From positions 174,811-238,810 of the forward strand of contig JANQOF010000054.1 in NCBI GenBank assembly GCA_028279215.1: a stretch of 64,000 nt of DNA, in the 5' to 3' direction. Shown here piece after piece: positions 37,729-45,949 of the stretch. The stretch comes from Pirellulales bacterium (GTDB lineage Bacteria > Planctomycetota > Planctomycetia > Pirellulales > Lacipirellulaceae). Position 1 is the first letter of the stretch; each line of letters opens with the position of its first letter. The notes beneath the pieces are model-generated. The model was not told the origin of the DNA. It searched no databases and saw nothing but the letters and a program-made list of their open reading frames with translations. The position numbers and the translations under genes are program-made.

Positions 37729-39084
37729 GTGAGCGAACCCACTCCACCGCCGCCCGTTCCCAATCCGTATGAGTCGCCGGAGACGAAGCCGACATCCGCT
37801 CCAGTAAGCAGCGTGCTCGTTGCTCAGTTGGCAGCGATGATGTTCTTGATGTTCTTGCCGCCGGGGATGTGGACAGTTACGGTCGGCACCTACATAGGCG
37901 AGAACACGGGCGGTGCGGGCACGGGAATGTTCGATGCCTGGTTTGTTGGACTTGCCGGTATGGCAGCCGCCATTGGAGCGATTGGTTCGCCGTTGCTGTT
38001 CGGGGCGCTGGCCGATAGTTGGTTTCGCAGCGAGCGCATGATCGCCGCGCTCAATCTAGCGTGCGCGGCTGTGCTGGTACTGACTTGGAATGCTCTGGGG
38101 CAATGGTGGTTCCTGGCTGGCATGGTTGCGTACTACCAGTTTTCGGTACCTGGTTTGACGTTGGCTCATAGCTTGGCGTTGCGACATCTGGCAGGCGCTA
38201 AGCATGTGTTTCCCGTAGTACGGGCCAGCGGCACCGCGGGTTGGATCGCGGCGCTTTGGATCGTCGGCACCATCATGCCGTGGGCTTGGAACGTTCCGTC
38301 GAAGAGCATCGAAGAGACAACCTGGCCGATGGTGTTCGCCGCGATTGGTCATGTGGTGATGGCTGTTTTCGCGCTTACGTTGCCACGGACCTTACCGCTC
38401 GGTAAAGCGGTGTCGTGGCGTACGCTACTCCACGCCAGCGTCGCGCTGATTGCTAGTCAGCCAAGATTGGTCCGGTTTCTGCTCGTCTCGTTTTGTGCGA
38501 CGATTGCGGCGCAGTTCTATAACATGTACGTCAACTTGTACCTCAACAATATCGGCGTGCCCCACGCGGCAACGCGGCTTTCGTATGGCCAAGTCGTAGA
38601 GATCGGCTGCATGCTTCTATTACCTTGGTTACTGGTGCGCTGGGGACCCAAACGAGTGTTTGTCATTGGCGTGGCCGCCTGGATGGTGCGCTACCTGTGC
38701 TTGGCTTACGGTGGACACGAGGGGTTGCCGCTGGTGCTGATCTACGTCGCGATCCTACTGCATGGTGCTTGCTACACATTCGTCTACATCACGGGCTTCA
38801 TCTACGTCGACCACTCCGCAACGCCGGAAACACAGAGCGCTGCGCAAGGTTTGCTGGCGATGGTGACATCGGGGCTTGGCCACCTTGCCGGTTCGTTGCT
38901 TTCCGGCGCCATGCAGGCTCGGTTTCTCACGCCCGAAGGCGTCGAACCACCACCCTATGAATGGAGATGGTTCTTCCTGGTCGCCGCGACGGTGGCCGCT
39001 GTCGCGATCGTGCTGTTCTGGGTACTAATGGGCATCAAACGCGAAGTGATGCCGGGGGAGATCGAGCCGGACGAGGCGGTGTAA
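37729..39084 (+). CDS. MFS transporter, nucleoside:H+ symporter (NupG-like) type
   Basis: The protein is about 451 residues from a GTG at 37729. A Pro-rich start (SEPTPPPPVPNPYESPE) is followed by 12 predicted helices. The layout (LMFLPPGMWTVTVGTYI at the beginning, PLLFGALADSWF after helix 2, a long cytoplasmic loop at the centre, and YITGFIYVDHSATPETQSAAQGLLAM) resembles the NupG/XapB nucleoside symporter family. Substrate assignment is by family only. The frame is open to an ATG at 37621, but that part lacks membrane-protein character. Confidence 0.75.
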   Translation: MSEPTPPPPVPNPYESPETKPTSAPVSSVLVAQLAAMMFLMFLPPGMWTVTVGTYIGENTGGAGTGMFDAWFVGLAGMAAAIGAIGSPLLFGALADSWFRSERMIAALNLACAAVLVLTWNALGQWWFLAGMVAYYQFSVPGLTLAHSLALRHLAGAKHVFPVVRASGTAGWIAALWIVGTIMPWAWNVPSKSIEETTWPMVFAAIGHVVMAVFALTLPRTLPLGKAVSWRTLLHASVALIASQPRLVRFLLVSFCATIAAQFYNMYVNLYLNNIGVPHAATRLSYGQVVEIGCMLLLPWLLVRWGPKRVFVIGVAAWMVRYLCLAYGGHEGLPLVLIYVAILLHGACYTFVYITGFIYVDHSATPETQSAAQGLLAMVTSGLGHLAGSLLSGAMQARFLTPEGVEPPPYEWRWFFLVAATVAAVAIVLFWVLMGIKREVMPGEIEPDEAV

Positions 39085-39158
39085 TATTGGATAATCGCGA
39101 CGACGCGGAGGATTCGCTACCTATATCCAGTCGATCCAGCTAATCTGGTCATCCAGTT

Positions 39159-40835
39159 CTATAGCGCGCCCTCTTCAATTGCCACCAGCTTTTCGTAGCG
39201 GTCGACAATCTCCTGCGGCATGACTTTCGGCAGGTTGGCTGCAAGGACGACGGACTTGCAGGTGTGCAGCAGTCGTTGGAACCTGGCTTCGCGGTGCGTA
39301 AGCTCTTGCGACTTAGCTTCGAGTTCTTCACGGCTTTCCTTCGCCCGACACATTGCTTCGTACGACGCGAGGCCTTTGACTTTGGCCACAAACTCATCGG
39401 CTCGTTCGCTGGCCAGTTCCATGGCGAGCGGCGCGTAGTCCGACTCGAGTTCCGGCCAGGTTTCGATCAGTTCTTGCCTCACACGCCGCCGGGCCTTGGA
39501 GAAGCGCTCGGCGGCCGTACCTTGCTTGACCCGCGCCAGCTGGCCATCGGCAGCAACTTTCCGCAGGGCCAGTTTCGTACTCTCGATCGTTGGATTATCG
39601 CCCAACTCAAGCTGCGTGGAGAGCTGTTCGATAATTGCGCGTTGATCGGGCCGCGCGAGTTTCGCGATGTTGACGATCGAGCCCTCCAGTTTGAGGAGCG
39701 ATTGCCCTTCGTCGGCCGCTGGCTGTGTAGCTAGCAGGCCAAAGAGTTTTCCAAGGGGATTTCCGTCGGCGTTGTTTTCGTCTTCGCTTGTTTTCTTAGC
39801 CAAACTGCTGTAATGGCGCAACATTGCGTCCGACGTTCGAACTGGAATGTCGATTGTGTCGCTTACGATGACAGCGTAGGCATGCGCCTCGGCGAACGAA
39901 ACCTTTCCGTCTTCATCGTAGTCGGCAGATTCAAGTTCCTCACCCACGCGCGATCGCCCCGCTAGCGCGCCCCAAAAATAGCTGCTGTATTCTTGATACT
40001 CCGACTCGGTCGCGTTCGGCGTGCAGCCTGCCGCGCCTCGGTCGTGGACCTGCGCGAAGAAGCCACAACGAGCATGAGGCGAAAGACCCAAGTCTGCGTC
40101 GGCTTGGTGGAAGATCGTGTGCGCGAAGCCACCCGCGTAGCACTGAACCATCACAAGTACGACTTCCACCTCGCGCGGGACTCGGTCGAGCCAGCCAGCC
40201 AGATCGCTGACTGTGATCGAGTCGCCGTCGTAGAAGTAGAGCGAGGTGTTGTAGTCGTTCTGTATGTCGTCTCCGTCCGAGCCGGTGCTGGTTGCCTTCC
40301 AGGTTTGCGAGTCTTCGTCGTACTCGTAATCGTAGTCGTCGCCGTAGTAGTCGCTTTCTGCGGGGCCGCCGTGTCCCGTGGCGTAGATGATCAGCCGATC
40401 ACCCGCCTTTAGTTCGCCCGCTAGTGCGCGAAGCTGTCGCTTCAGTCCGTCAGAATCAGACGGGCCGTTCACGTTCGGAACTTCGTTGTCCCGATAGCGC
40501 AAGTCCATGGAGCTTGCGTCGCCGACGAGTTCGGCCATCAACTGCCGTGCCGCTGGGCAGGTGTTGCAAAACTCCGGGTCGCGCCATTGGACGTCCGGTG
40601 CGGTATCTTCGCCATCGGCGAACAGGACGATGTGCTTCGGACCGTCTGGCCGCTTCTCGGCGAGGACCGCTTGCTGAAAGATGACGTTTCGCTCGAGCGA
40701 CATTTGATTGCTCGTGCAGCCATATCCACCGCCGATAGTCAGGAATACGTCCTTGGCAAAGGTTTGATACGGGCAAAGTACCAAGACTCCCGCAGCCACC
40801 AGTGCCGCAATCCGAATTGCAGAACCGTGCAACAT
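39159..40835 (-). CDS. Secreted clan CD (caspase/legumain-like) cysteine protease with EF-hand
   Basis: The 558-residue protein has a signal peptide (IAALVAAGVLVLCPYQTFA). The core has a caspase-like fold: strand DRLIIYATGHGG with the presumed catalytic His155, and VEVVLVMVQCYAGGFA with the presumed catalytic Cys232. These match the His-Gly and (Q/D)-C-x-G spacing of clan CD peptidases such as C13. An acidic insert (DYYGDDYDYEYDEDSQ) lies between them. ADYDEDGKVSFAEAHAY (about 304-320) is an EF-hand-like loop. The C-terminal 200 residues are charged, coiled-coil helices. It probably acts outside the cytoplasm and may need calcium. The target is unknown. Confidence 0.75.
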   Translation of the reverse strand: MLHGSAIRIAALVAAGVLVLCPYQTFAKDVFLTIGGGYGCTSNQMSLERNVIFQQAVLAEKRPDGPKHIVLFADGEDTAPDVQWRDPEFCNTCPAARQLMAELVGDASSMDLRYRDNEVPNVNGPSDSDGLKRQLRALAGELKAGDRLIIYATGHGGPAESDYYGDDYDYEYDEDSQTWKATSTGSDGDDIQNDYNTSLYFYDGDSITVSDLAGWLDRVPREVEVVLVMVQCYAGGFAHTIFHQADADLGLSPHARCGFFAQVHDRGAAGCTPNATESEYQEYSSYFWGALAGRSRVGEELESADYDEDGKVSFAEAHAYAVIVSDTIDIPVRTSDAMLRHYSSLAKKTSEDENNADGNPLGKLFGLLATQPAADEGQSLLKLEGSIVNIAKLARPDQRAIIEQLSTQLELGDNPTIESTKLALRKVAADGQLARVKQGTAAERFSKARRRVRQELIETWPELESDYAPLAMELASERADEFVAKVKGLASYEAMCRAKESREELEAKSQELTHREARFQRLLHTCKSVVLAANLPKVMPQEIVDRYEKLVAIEEGAL

Positions 40836-40944
40836 AGATGAACCTCAAAGGTTTGTACGTAGGCGGATGGACGATGCGACCTAGTATACCGGACATCGTC
40901 TTAGGCGCGCGTATTTTTCTTTCGCGACGAGCCACGAACATTAT

Positions 40945-41988
40945 TCAGGTTACGTCCGGCCCAATTTTGCCGATACGCAATCGATTGAGGTGTGGTTCGT
41001 CAAGAATTTGGAACGGCGTTGCCAACTCTTGCCACGATTCGCCGCGCTGCTGGATGCGGCTATCGTGTAAAGGCCCCATTCGTCGTACTGCGAGACGAAG
41101 ATAGTCGACTTCCATTGGGTCGAGATGCATGATGCGGGTGGCGGTTGCGTCGATCGAGGCGAGCTTTGGCCCGACCAGCACCAGCCCCATCTGTTTCGAT
41201 GTGCCGAGAATCGGCCCGTCGCCCTCCATGCACTCGATTCCGTCGACAATGGCGAGCGTACGTGGCAGGGTGGCGTTGATGTCCGCTACCGTTTCCGGTA
41301 TCCCGTTGTGATGCAGCACATTCTTGGGCCAGCCGTACTTGATGCCCGGTAGCACGCCGTAGAAGTTTTTCATACTGCAGGTGATGCCAACCCAGTGATG
41401 GGTCTTCATTTTCGGCATCGAAACCACCAGATCGGCTTCGGCCACGCTTTGCGGAAACCAAAAGCCTCGCAAGTGGCTGCGCCGCCCACGGTTGCCGCGC
41501 CACGTGACCGATTCGTAGTTCAGGTCGGCGAATTTCAATCCGCCGTCGGCGAGTGCTTCGCCCACGCCCGACTCGATGAGCGCCATCTCCGTATCGCGAA
41601 CGTGGCCTGGTGCCTCGCCCACCGTGACGGTCGCACCCCAGGCCCGAAATACGTCGGCGGCCGCGACGATCATCGCCGGATGCGTCGTCATTTGCGGGCG
41701 GTCCTTGCGCGGTTCCACGAGGTTGGGTTTCAGCAGCACCTTGCGTCCGCGGACCCAATCCGCGTCGAAACCGGTTGCCAACAACCCGTCGCGGACCGTG
41801 CTAGCGAGCGGGCCGTCGTACCGTTGGTGTCTTGCGACAAACACATTGGCATCCGGGCGAGCCCATTGGTACAACGCCGGCGCGCCGATCGCTGCGGCCG
41901 TGCCAGCAACGCCCGCGCCGAGTAGCGTGCGGCGATCGACTTGCCCGTTGCGTAACGGTGTGTGTGGTTCTGTCATCTGAAAGTGCAT
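40945..41988 (-). CDS. DUF362-family protein with Tat signal
   Basis: The 347-residue protein (343 from the ATG at 41976) starts with a twin-arginine signal (VDRRTLLGAGVAGTAAAIGAPAL), so it is probably folded before export. The DUF362 core contains VLLKPNLVEPRKDRP, VTVGEAPGH, VSMPKMKTHHWVGITCSMKNFYGVLPG and VDGIECMEGDGP. DUF362 proteins are sometimes fused to ferredoxin domains; none is present here. The biochemical role is unknown. It follows the toroid-fold gene by 11 bases on the same strand, so the pair is likely an operon. Confidence 0.83.
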   Translation of the reverse strand: MHFQMTEPHTPLRNGQVDRRTLLGAGVAGTAAAIGAPALYQWARPDANVFVARHQRYDGPLASTVRDGLLATGFDADWVRGRKVLLKPNLVEPRKDRPQMTTHPAMIVAAADVFRAWGATVTVGEAPGHVRDTEMALIESGVGEALADGGLKFADLNYESVTWRGNRGRRSHLRGFWFPQSVAEADLVVSMPKMKTHHWVGITCSMKNFYGVLPGIKYGWPKNVLHHNGIPETVADINATLPRTLAIVDGIECMEGDGPILGTSKQMGLVLVGPKLASIDATATRIMHLDPMEVDYLRLAVRRMGPLHDSRIQQRGESWQELATPFQILDEPHLNRLRIGKIGPDVT

Positions 41989-41999
41989 CTAGGAGTCAT

Positions 42000-42863
42000 T
42001 CAGAGAGAGGTCACGCTTTGCCTATTTGGTAGCGTGCTTGGTAGCACCTCGCGCGACGCGAGTGCAAGTAGCGCCAACTTGTAGTAGCTCTGTCGCAAAG
42101 TTGACCGCTGAACCGCTTCAGCGATCAACTCGTCCGCGTTCTCTGGCCTTCGACTCCATGCAGTCAGACCGCAAATGCCATACGCTAGCGAAGCGGCCCC
42201 CGTCGGGTTCCGGACTTCGGCACTTAAATAATCGAGCGACGCTTCGATTCGTGGATCGTTCAGCGACTGACCGGCCAGGGCCCACGCGACGATTCCGCTC
42301 GGCTGCAGATGAGGCAGCAGCGTTTGTCCGAGTACTACGGTATTGCCGTAGTTGCAGCCGCCGTCAGGCAGTAGTCGGTCGACTAGCATCGCCACCGCCT
42401 CGCGGGTGCGTGGGTGGTCTCCGTATCCTGCGGCGGTGAGCGCCATGGTGGCGAACGCAGTTGGTTCAAGCCACGAGTGCGTGGCGTCGGCCCAACTCCA
42501 ACCCACCAACATCGTGTTGTGACCAATCTGCTGACTTCGAGGGCTGGTCTTGCCCTTGGTTGCGAGTAACCACTCGACAGCGCGTTGGATGTTCGAGGCA
42601 TAGCGAACTGAATCGGCTTGGTGCCATGCCAGTACGCTGAGGCTGGTTGTCCAATGCGGTCCGTCGTCACCATCGGCCACCGGCACGGCGCCGCTACGCC
42701 GTTGTTGTTTGGCTAACCACGCGGCCGCACGATCGGCACTCTCGCTACGACCGGCACTTGCCAGCGCCATCGCGGCCCATGCGGTAGGTTCGGAAGCCAC
42801 TGAATGACCCGGCGCATAACCACCCGGCGTGCGTTGTTCGAGTTGGTTGAGTAGCCAATCCAT
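42000..42863 (-). CDS. Terpenoid-cyclase/prenyltransferase-fold (alpha-alpha toroid) protein
   Basis: The 287-residue protein is built of repeated helix pairs with EPTAWAAMALASAG, LEPTAFATMALTAAG and PSGIVAWALAGQSL, matching the prenyltransferase/squalene-oxidase repeat. It lacks the DxDD motif of squalene-hopene cyclases and is about half their size, so it is probably not a cyclase. An in-frame stop shortly upstream fixes the start at 42863. Its close spacing with the DUF362 gene suggests a joint function. Confidence 0.72.
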   Translation of the reverse strand: MDWLLNQLEQRTPGGYAPGHSVASEPTAWAAMALASAGRSESADRAAAWLAKQQRRSGAVPVADGDDGPHWTTSLSVLAWHQADSVRYASNIQRAVEWLLATKGKTSPRSQQIGHNTMLVGWSWADATHSWLEPTAFATMALTAAGYGDHPRTREAVAMLVDRLLPDGGCNYGNTVVLGQTLLPHLQPSGIVAWALAGQSLNDPRIEASLDYLSAEVRNPTGAASLAYGICGLTAWSRRPENADELIAEAVQRSTLRQSYYKLALLALASREVLPSTLPNRQSVTSL

Positions 42864-43187
42864 TAAAGCGCCGGCAAGCTAGAGTTTGGGGTGGGCAAGC
42901 AAGGGTAGCTTGCAGAAGACGATTCGAAGTCCAAGTCTCGAGGTTCATGAGAAGATTATCGAACCTTGGGAGGTGACCCACCCGAAACGGGACTTCCGGC
43001 AAAAACTTCCAACTCGTCGTTTGACTCACTCGGAATCTGGCATAGGTTTCAGTTGTTCAGCGAGCACGCCCCTAGGTGGCCAACGCCGAACGATGGACTT
43101 TTCGTGAAGGACTTATCCATTTTTTGAGTTTACGCATGACAAGATTCGCCACGGCGGGTCTAAGTTTGGCCCAAGAGCCTGTTGCGT
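42864..43187. other. Intergenic region upstream of the flp riboswitch
   Basis: I see no gene in this stretch. It must contain the promoter for the riboswitch-flp transcript, but no clear -35/-10 pair or sigma54 site was found. Confidence 0.4.
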
Positions 43188-43285
43188 CATCATTCTCGAC
43201 AAAGGCGAACCAGTCGCGAGGCTGGGGCGCAAAGCCCAGGGCCATCGCTTACTTGCGATGGTAGCGAGGCTACCGAAGGACGATG
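43188..43285 (+). promoter_or_regulatory. Cyclic di-GMP-I (GEMM-I) riboswitch aptamer
   Basis: The 98-base element reproduces the GEMM-I layout. The outer stem P1 pairs 43188-43196 with 43277-43285, with one mismatch. AAAGGCGAACC (43201-43211) is the conserved 5' junction and keeps the G that contacts the ligand. CCAGTC-GCGA-GGCTGG is a stem with a GNRA tetraloop. GGGCGCAAAGCCC matches the near-invariant GGACGCAAAGCC. GGTAGCGAGGCTACCG (about 43260-43275) is the tetraloop-receptor stem. G, not A, at the ligand-contacting position points to c-di-GMP rather than c-AMP-GMP. It lies 212 bases upstream of the flp start codon in the same direction. Confidence 0.9.
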
Positions 43286-43458
43286 GCAGATTGCCGCGAG
43301 GCGTCCGCTGGCACGAAGCAATTGCCTAGATGCGACGCAAGAGTTTGTTCCGTTTTGGTCCGCAAAGGCACACTCAGGCTCACCTCCCGCATGTTGTGGC
43401 GAGGGTGCTCGAGCGAGACCGTCAACCGGGAGTTATACCGCTCCTGACAACTTTAGGG

Positions 43459-43497
43459 TGCTGACTTGCCGGTCAGCATCGAAACCCGGAGGATGCT
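43459..43497 (+). promoter_or_regulatory. Two mutually exclusive hairpins over the flp ribosome-binding site
   Basis: TGCTGAC/GTCAGCA (43459-43465, 43472-43478) forms a 7-bp hairpin. Alternatively AGCATC (43475-43480) pairs with GATGCT (43492-43497), enclosing the GGAGG Shine-Dalgarno (43488-43492). Both cannot form together. This could be the expression platform of the riboswitch or an independent translation switch. Confidence 0.5.
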
Positions 43498-43680
43498 ATG
43501 AAGAAGTTCGCTCAGAAAGTACAACATTTCCTTCAGTCGGAAGATGGCCCCACCGCTGTTGAGTATGCGGTGATGCTCGCTCTGATCGTGATCGTCTGCT
43601 TGACGGCAATTCGCTCGATCGGTACGAATGCTTCGGCCACTTTCAACTCGGTTTCGACGCAGCTCAGCTCGGGTAGCTGA
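43498..43680 (+). CDS. flp: Flp-family type IVb pilin
   Basis: This 60-residue major pilin subunit of the Tad system has a short leader (KKFAQKVQHFLQSEDG). The cleavage/hydrophobic segment GPTAVEYAVMLALIVIVCLTAI has the Flp-typical Glu-Tyr after the processing Gly. A short Ser/Asn-rich C-terminus follows. GGAGG lies 5 bases before the ATG. A c-di-GMP-I riboswitch lies upstream and a terminator lies 44 bases downstream, so flp is probably a separate, highly expressed transcription unit. Its product would be processed by CpaA encoded next. Confidence 0.93.
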   Translation: MKKFAQKVQHFLQSEDGPTAVEYAVMLALIVIVCLTAIRSIGTNASATFNSVSTQLSSGS

Positions 43681-43724
43681 TCGCCGCCAAAGATGCACCC
43701 TAAGGTGTTGTTTGTATAGCGCGT

Positions 43725-43762
43725 CCCCCTCATCGGTCGGTTGGCCGGTGAGGGGGATTTTT
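43725..43762 (+). terminator. Rho-independent terminator between flp and cpaA
   Basis: The 12-bp stem CCCCCTCATCGG/CCGGTGAGGGGG (43725-43736, 43745-43756) has one wobble pair and is followed by ATTTTT. Confidence 0.88.
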
Positions 43763-43949
43763 CGTGGTTTGTGGGTTGTTCGCGGCCAGTTGTCCGGTTC
43801 GGTAGCTTGGCGTGGCAAGAACAAAAACGCCTTCAACCGCCAACCGACGACGAACCACCGCCAGTTTCGTGAGCTATGTTTCCTCGTGTGGCCCCAATGG
43901 CGGCGCCGCGCCTTGAAGCAACAAACCACGATGGCAGCGGAACTCAATC

Positions 43950-44525
43950 ATGCTCGACCTAGCCCAACTGCAAGACGCAATCATCACCCATTGGCACGTG
44001 TGGCTCGTAACGGCCACCATCATCGTGATGGCCATCATCGACGGCATACAGCTTCGAGTGCCCAACAAGCTGACGTACCCGATGATTGTGCTCGGCTGGG
44101 TGTACAGCTTTACGCTTAGCGAGTACCCCGGCTGGGAAGGTCTGCTGTATAGCCTTGCTGGTACGGCCGTTGGGCTAGCGGTGCTTCTGCCACACTACTC
44201 GATTGGTGGCATGGGCGCCGGCGACGTGAAAATGATGGCTGGCATCGGTGCTTGGATGTGGGTTGAGGTCACACTGTACTCCTTTGCCATCTCCGCAGTA
44301 GTCGGTGGAATTCTCGCTGTCGCCATGGTGCTCATCAGTGGGACTTGGCAGAAGCACTACGCTCAGTTCTGGAACATCTGGAACGAGATCATGGTGATTC
44401 GCGATCCTGAGAAGCTCGCCAAGATTGCCGCCGAGCGGAAGCCGACCATGCGTCTGTTGCCGTACGGCATTCCGATTGCAATCGGGACGATCATGTATTT
44501 CGGTTGGGCTGGCCTGCTGGTCTGA
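43950..44525 (+). CDS. cpaA: Type IV prepilin peptidase (A24 family, CpaA/TadV)
   Basis: This membrane aspartyl protease cleaves the Flp prepilin leader. The 191-residue protein has about five or six hydrophobic helices. The two catalytic Asp are in IIDGIQLRVPNKLTYP (near residue 31) and in GGMGAGDVKMMAG (the GxGD motif, near residue 92). It is small, as in Tad systems, and lacks the methylase domain of PilD. cpaB follows after 187 bases. Confidence 0.9.
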   Translation: MLDLAQLQDAIITHWHVWLVTATIIVMAIIDGIQLRVPNKLTYPMIVLGWVYSFTLSEYPGWEGLLYSLAGTAVGLAVLLPHYSIGGMGAGDVKMMAGIGAWMWVEVTLYSFAISAVVGGILAVAMVLISGTWQKHYAQFWNIWNEIMVIRDPEKLAKIAAERKPTMRLLPYGIPIAIGTIMYFGWAGLLV

Positions 44526-44712
44526 CCGCAGCTAGCACTCGACCTGGGACAATTTAGTGGATCAGATGTGACGATCCTGCCGAAGAAAGCGACAAGGTTC
44601 CCATGCTGCGCCCGCGCGCAGGTGGTGGTCATGCCGCCAAACTAGAACCTGGCACATTGGCGTGCGACCCAGAGGGTACGCCGGTGAGCCACATTCACTG
44701 TAGGGGGGTCCA

Positions 44713-45780
44713 ATGCGACCAAAGTCTCTATTACTACTTGCACTTGCGCTCGGTTGTGGCCTTGTCGCCTCCATCGGTATTAGCCAGGTGATGGAGAAGA
44801 ACGGCGATACTCCAGTAGGTTACGAGACCGAATCGATCTACGTCGCGCTGGTGAACATCAATCTCAACGACCCAATCGACGCATCGATGGTCCAGTTGCA
44901 GGATTGGCCCAAGGATAAGGTCCCTCAGGGCGCCATCACCACCCTCGAAGAACTCGAAAATCGCCGTCCTCGCGCCACCATTATTCAGGGCGAGCCCCTC
45001 CTTGAAGGTAAGCTGCTCGCACAAGGCGAAGTGCACGACCCGATTGGGAACATTCCACCTGGAATGCGGCTGAAGACCATTTCGGTCGATGCCGAAAAGA
45101 GCGCCGCCGGCCTGCTGAGCCCTGGCGACCGTGTCGACATTCAATTGTTTGTCAATCGTAATCCAGGTGCCGGCATTCCAAGTGCTCGTACCAAGGTGAT
45201 CTTGCAGAACATTCGCATCTTTGCTGTCGACCAAACGGTGCAACGCGCCGCCGACGGTGGCGAAGGCCGCACCATTGCCAAAACGGTATCGTTGGTCTTG
45301 ACGCCGGGGCAGGCGAACAAGGTGGCGCTTGCCGAACAGATCGGTGAGTTGAACCTGATCCCACGCAGCCCTGATGACGAGGCCGTCACCGACGACACCG
45401 ACATGAACCTCGCCGACATCTGGGGCGATGGTGATTCGCGGAACACCCGCGCTAGAGAGCAAGGCCCACGGCCTGAGGAGTCGCGCAGCAACGGTGGTGG
45501 GCTGCTTAGCGGGTTAATGCAACAGATCCAGAAAGCGGCCGCCGAGCGGCCTCCGTTTGTGATGACGATCCTTGAGGCCGAACAAGTCCGTGAGGTGGAG
45601 TTCGATCCAATAACGGGTAAGCCAATCCGAGATACGGGCGCCGACCGAACAGTCACTGCGCCACAGGTGCCGGCGACACCAGCCAGCACCCAAACACCGG
45701 CGACGCCACCCAGCCTCGAGGCAGCTGAGCAGGAGTTTGAGAAGGAGTTCGGCGCTAGCTTTCCGATCGACTTTGAGTGA
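44713..45780 (+). CDS. cpaB: Flp pilus assembly protein CpaB/RcpC
   Basis: This 355-residue periplasmic protein supports the outer-membrane secretin. Domains: a hydrophobic N-terminal helix (LLLLALALGCGLVASIGISQV), an SAF-type domain (YVALVNINLNDPIDASMVQLQDWP, about residues 43-105), the RcpC-type domain (LSPGDRVDIQLFVNRNPG... VSLVLTPGQANKVALAEQIGEL), and a Pro/Thr/Glu-rich tail. A G-rich ribosome-binding site precedes the ATG. It is the second gene of the cpaA-cpaE run. Confidence 0.9.
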   Translation: MRPKSLLLLALALGCGLVASIGISQVMEKNGDTPVGYETESIYVALVNINLNDPIDASMVQLQDWPKDKVPQGAITTLEELENRRPRATIIQGEPLLEGKLLAQGEVHDPIGNIPPGMRLKTISVDAEKSAAGLLSPGDRVDIQLFVNRNPGAGIPSARTKVILQNIRIFAVDQTVQRAADGGEGRTIAKTVSLVLTPGQANKVALAEQIGELNLIPRSPDDEAVTDDTDMNLADIWGDGDSRNTRAREQGPRPEESRSNGGGLLSGLMQQIQKAAAERPPFVMTILEAEQVREVEFDPITGKPIRDTGADRTVTAPQVPATPASTQTPATPPSLEAAEQEFEKEFGASFPIDFE

Positions 45781-45949
45781 GTGAATTTGCGTAGTGTATT
45801 GGCGGTCGTGTCGACTGCCCGCGTTGCCAGCGGCCGACAGGGAATTGGTTGGTTACTGCAGCAGCGTGCGAAACGGGGGTGAGTTGCTTCGCGCGAGCGC
45901 GGGTGACTCGTGTCGTGCCTAACGACGCGCATAAAAAGGAAGTACAGGG

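Noticed and set aside
42000..42863. Squalene-hopene cyclase call for the toroid-fold protein
   Set aside because: It lacks the DxDD motif and is less than half the family length; only the fold is claimed.
43163..43186. TTGGCCC...TGTTGCG resembling a sigma54 promoter before the riboswitch
   Set aside because: The GG and GC elements are 14 bases apart; sigma54 sites need 10 between them.
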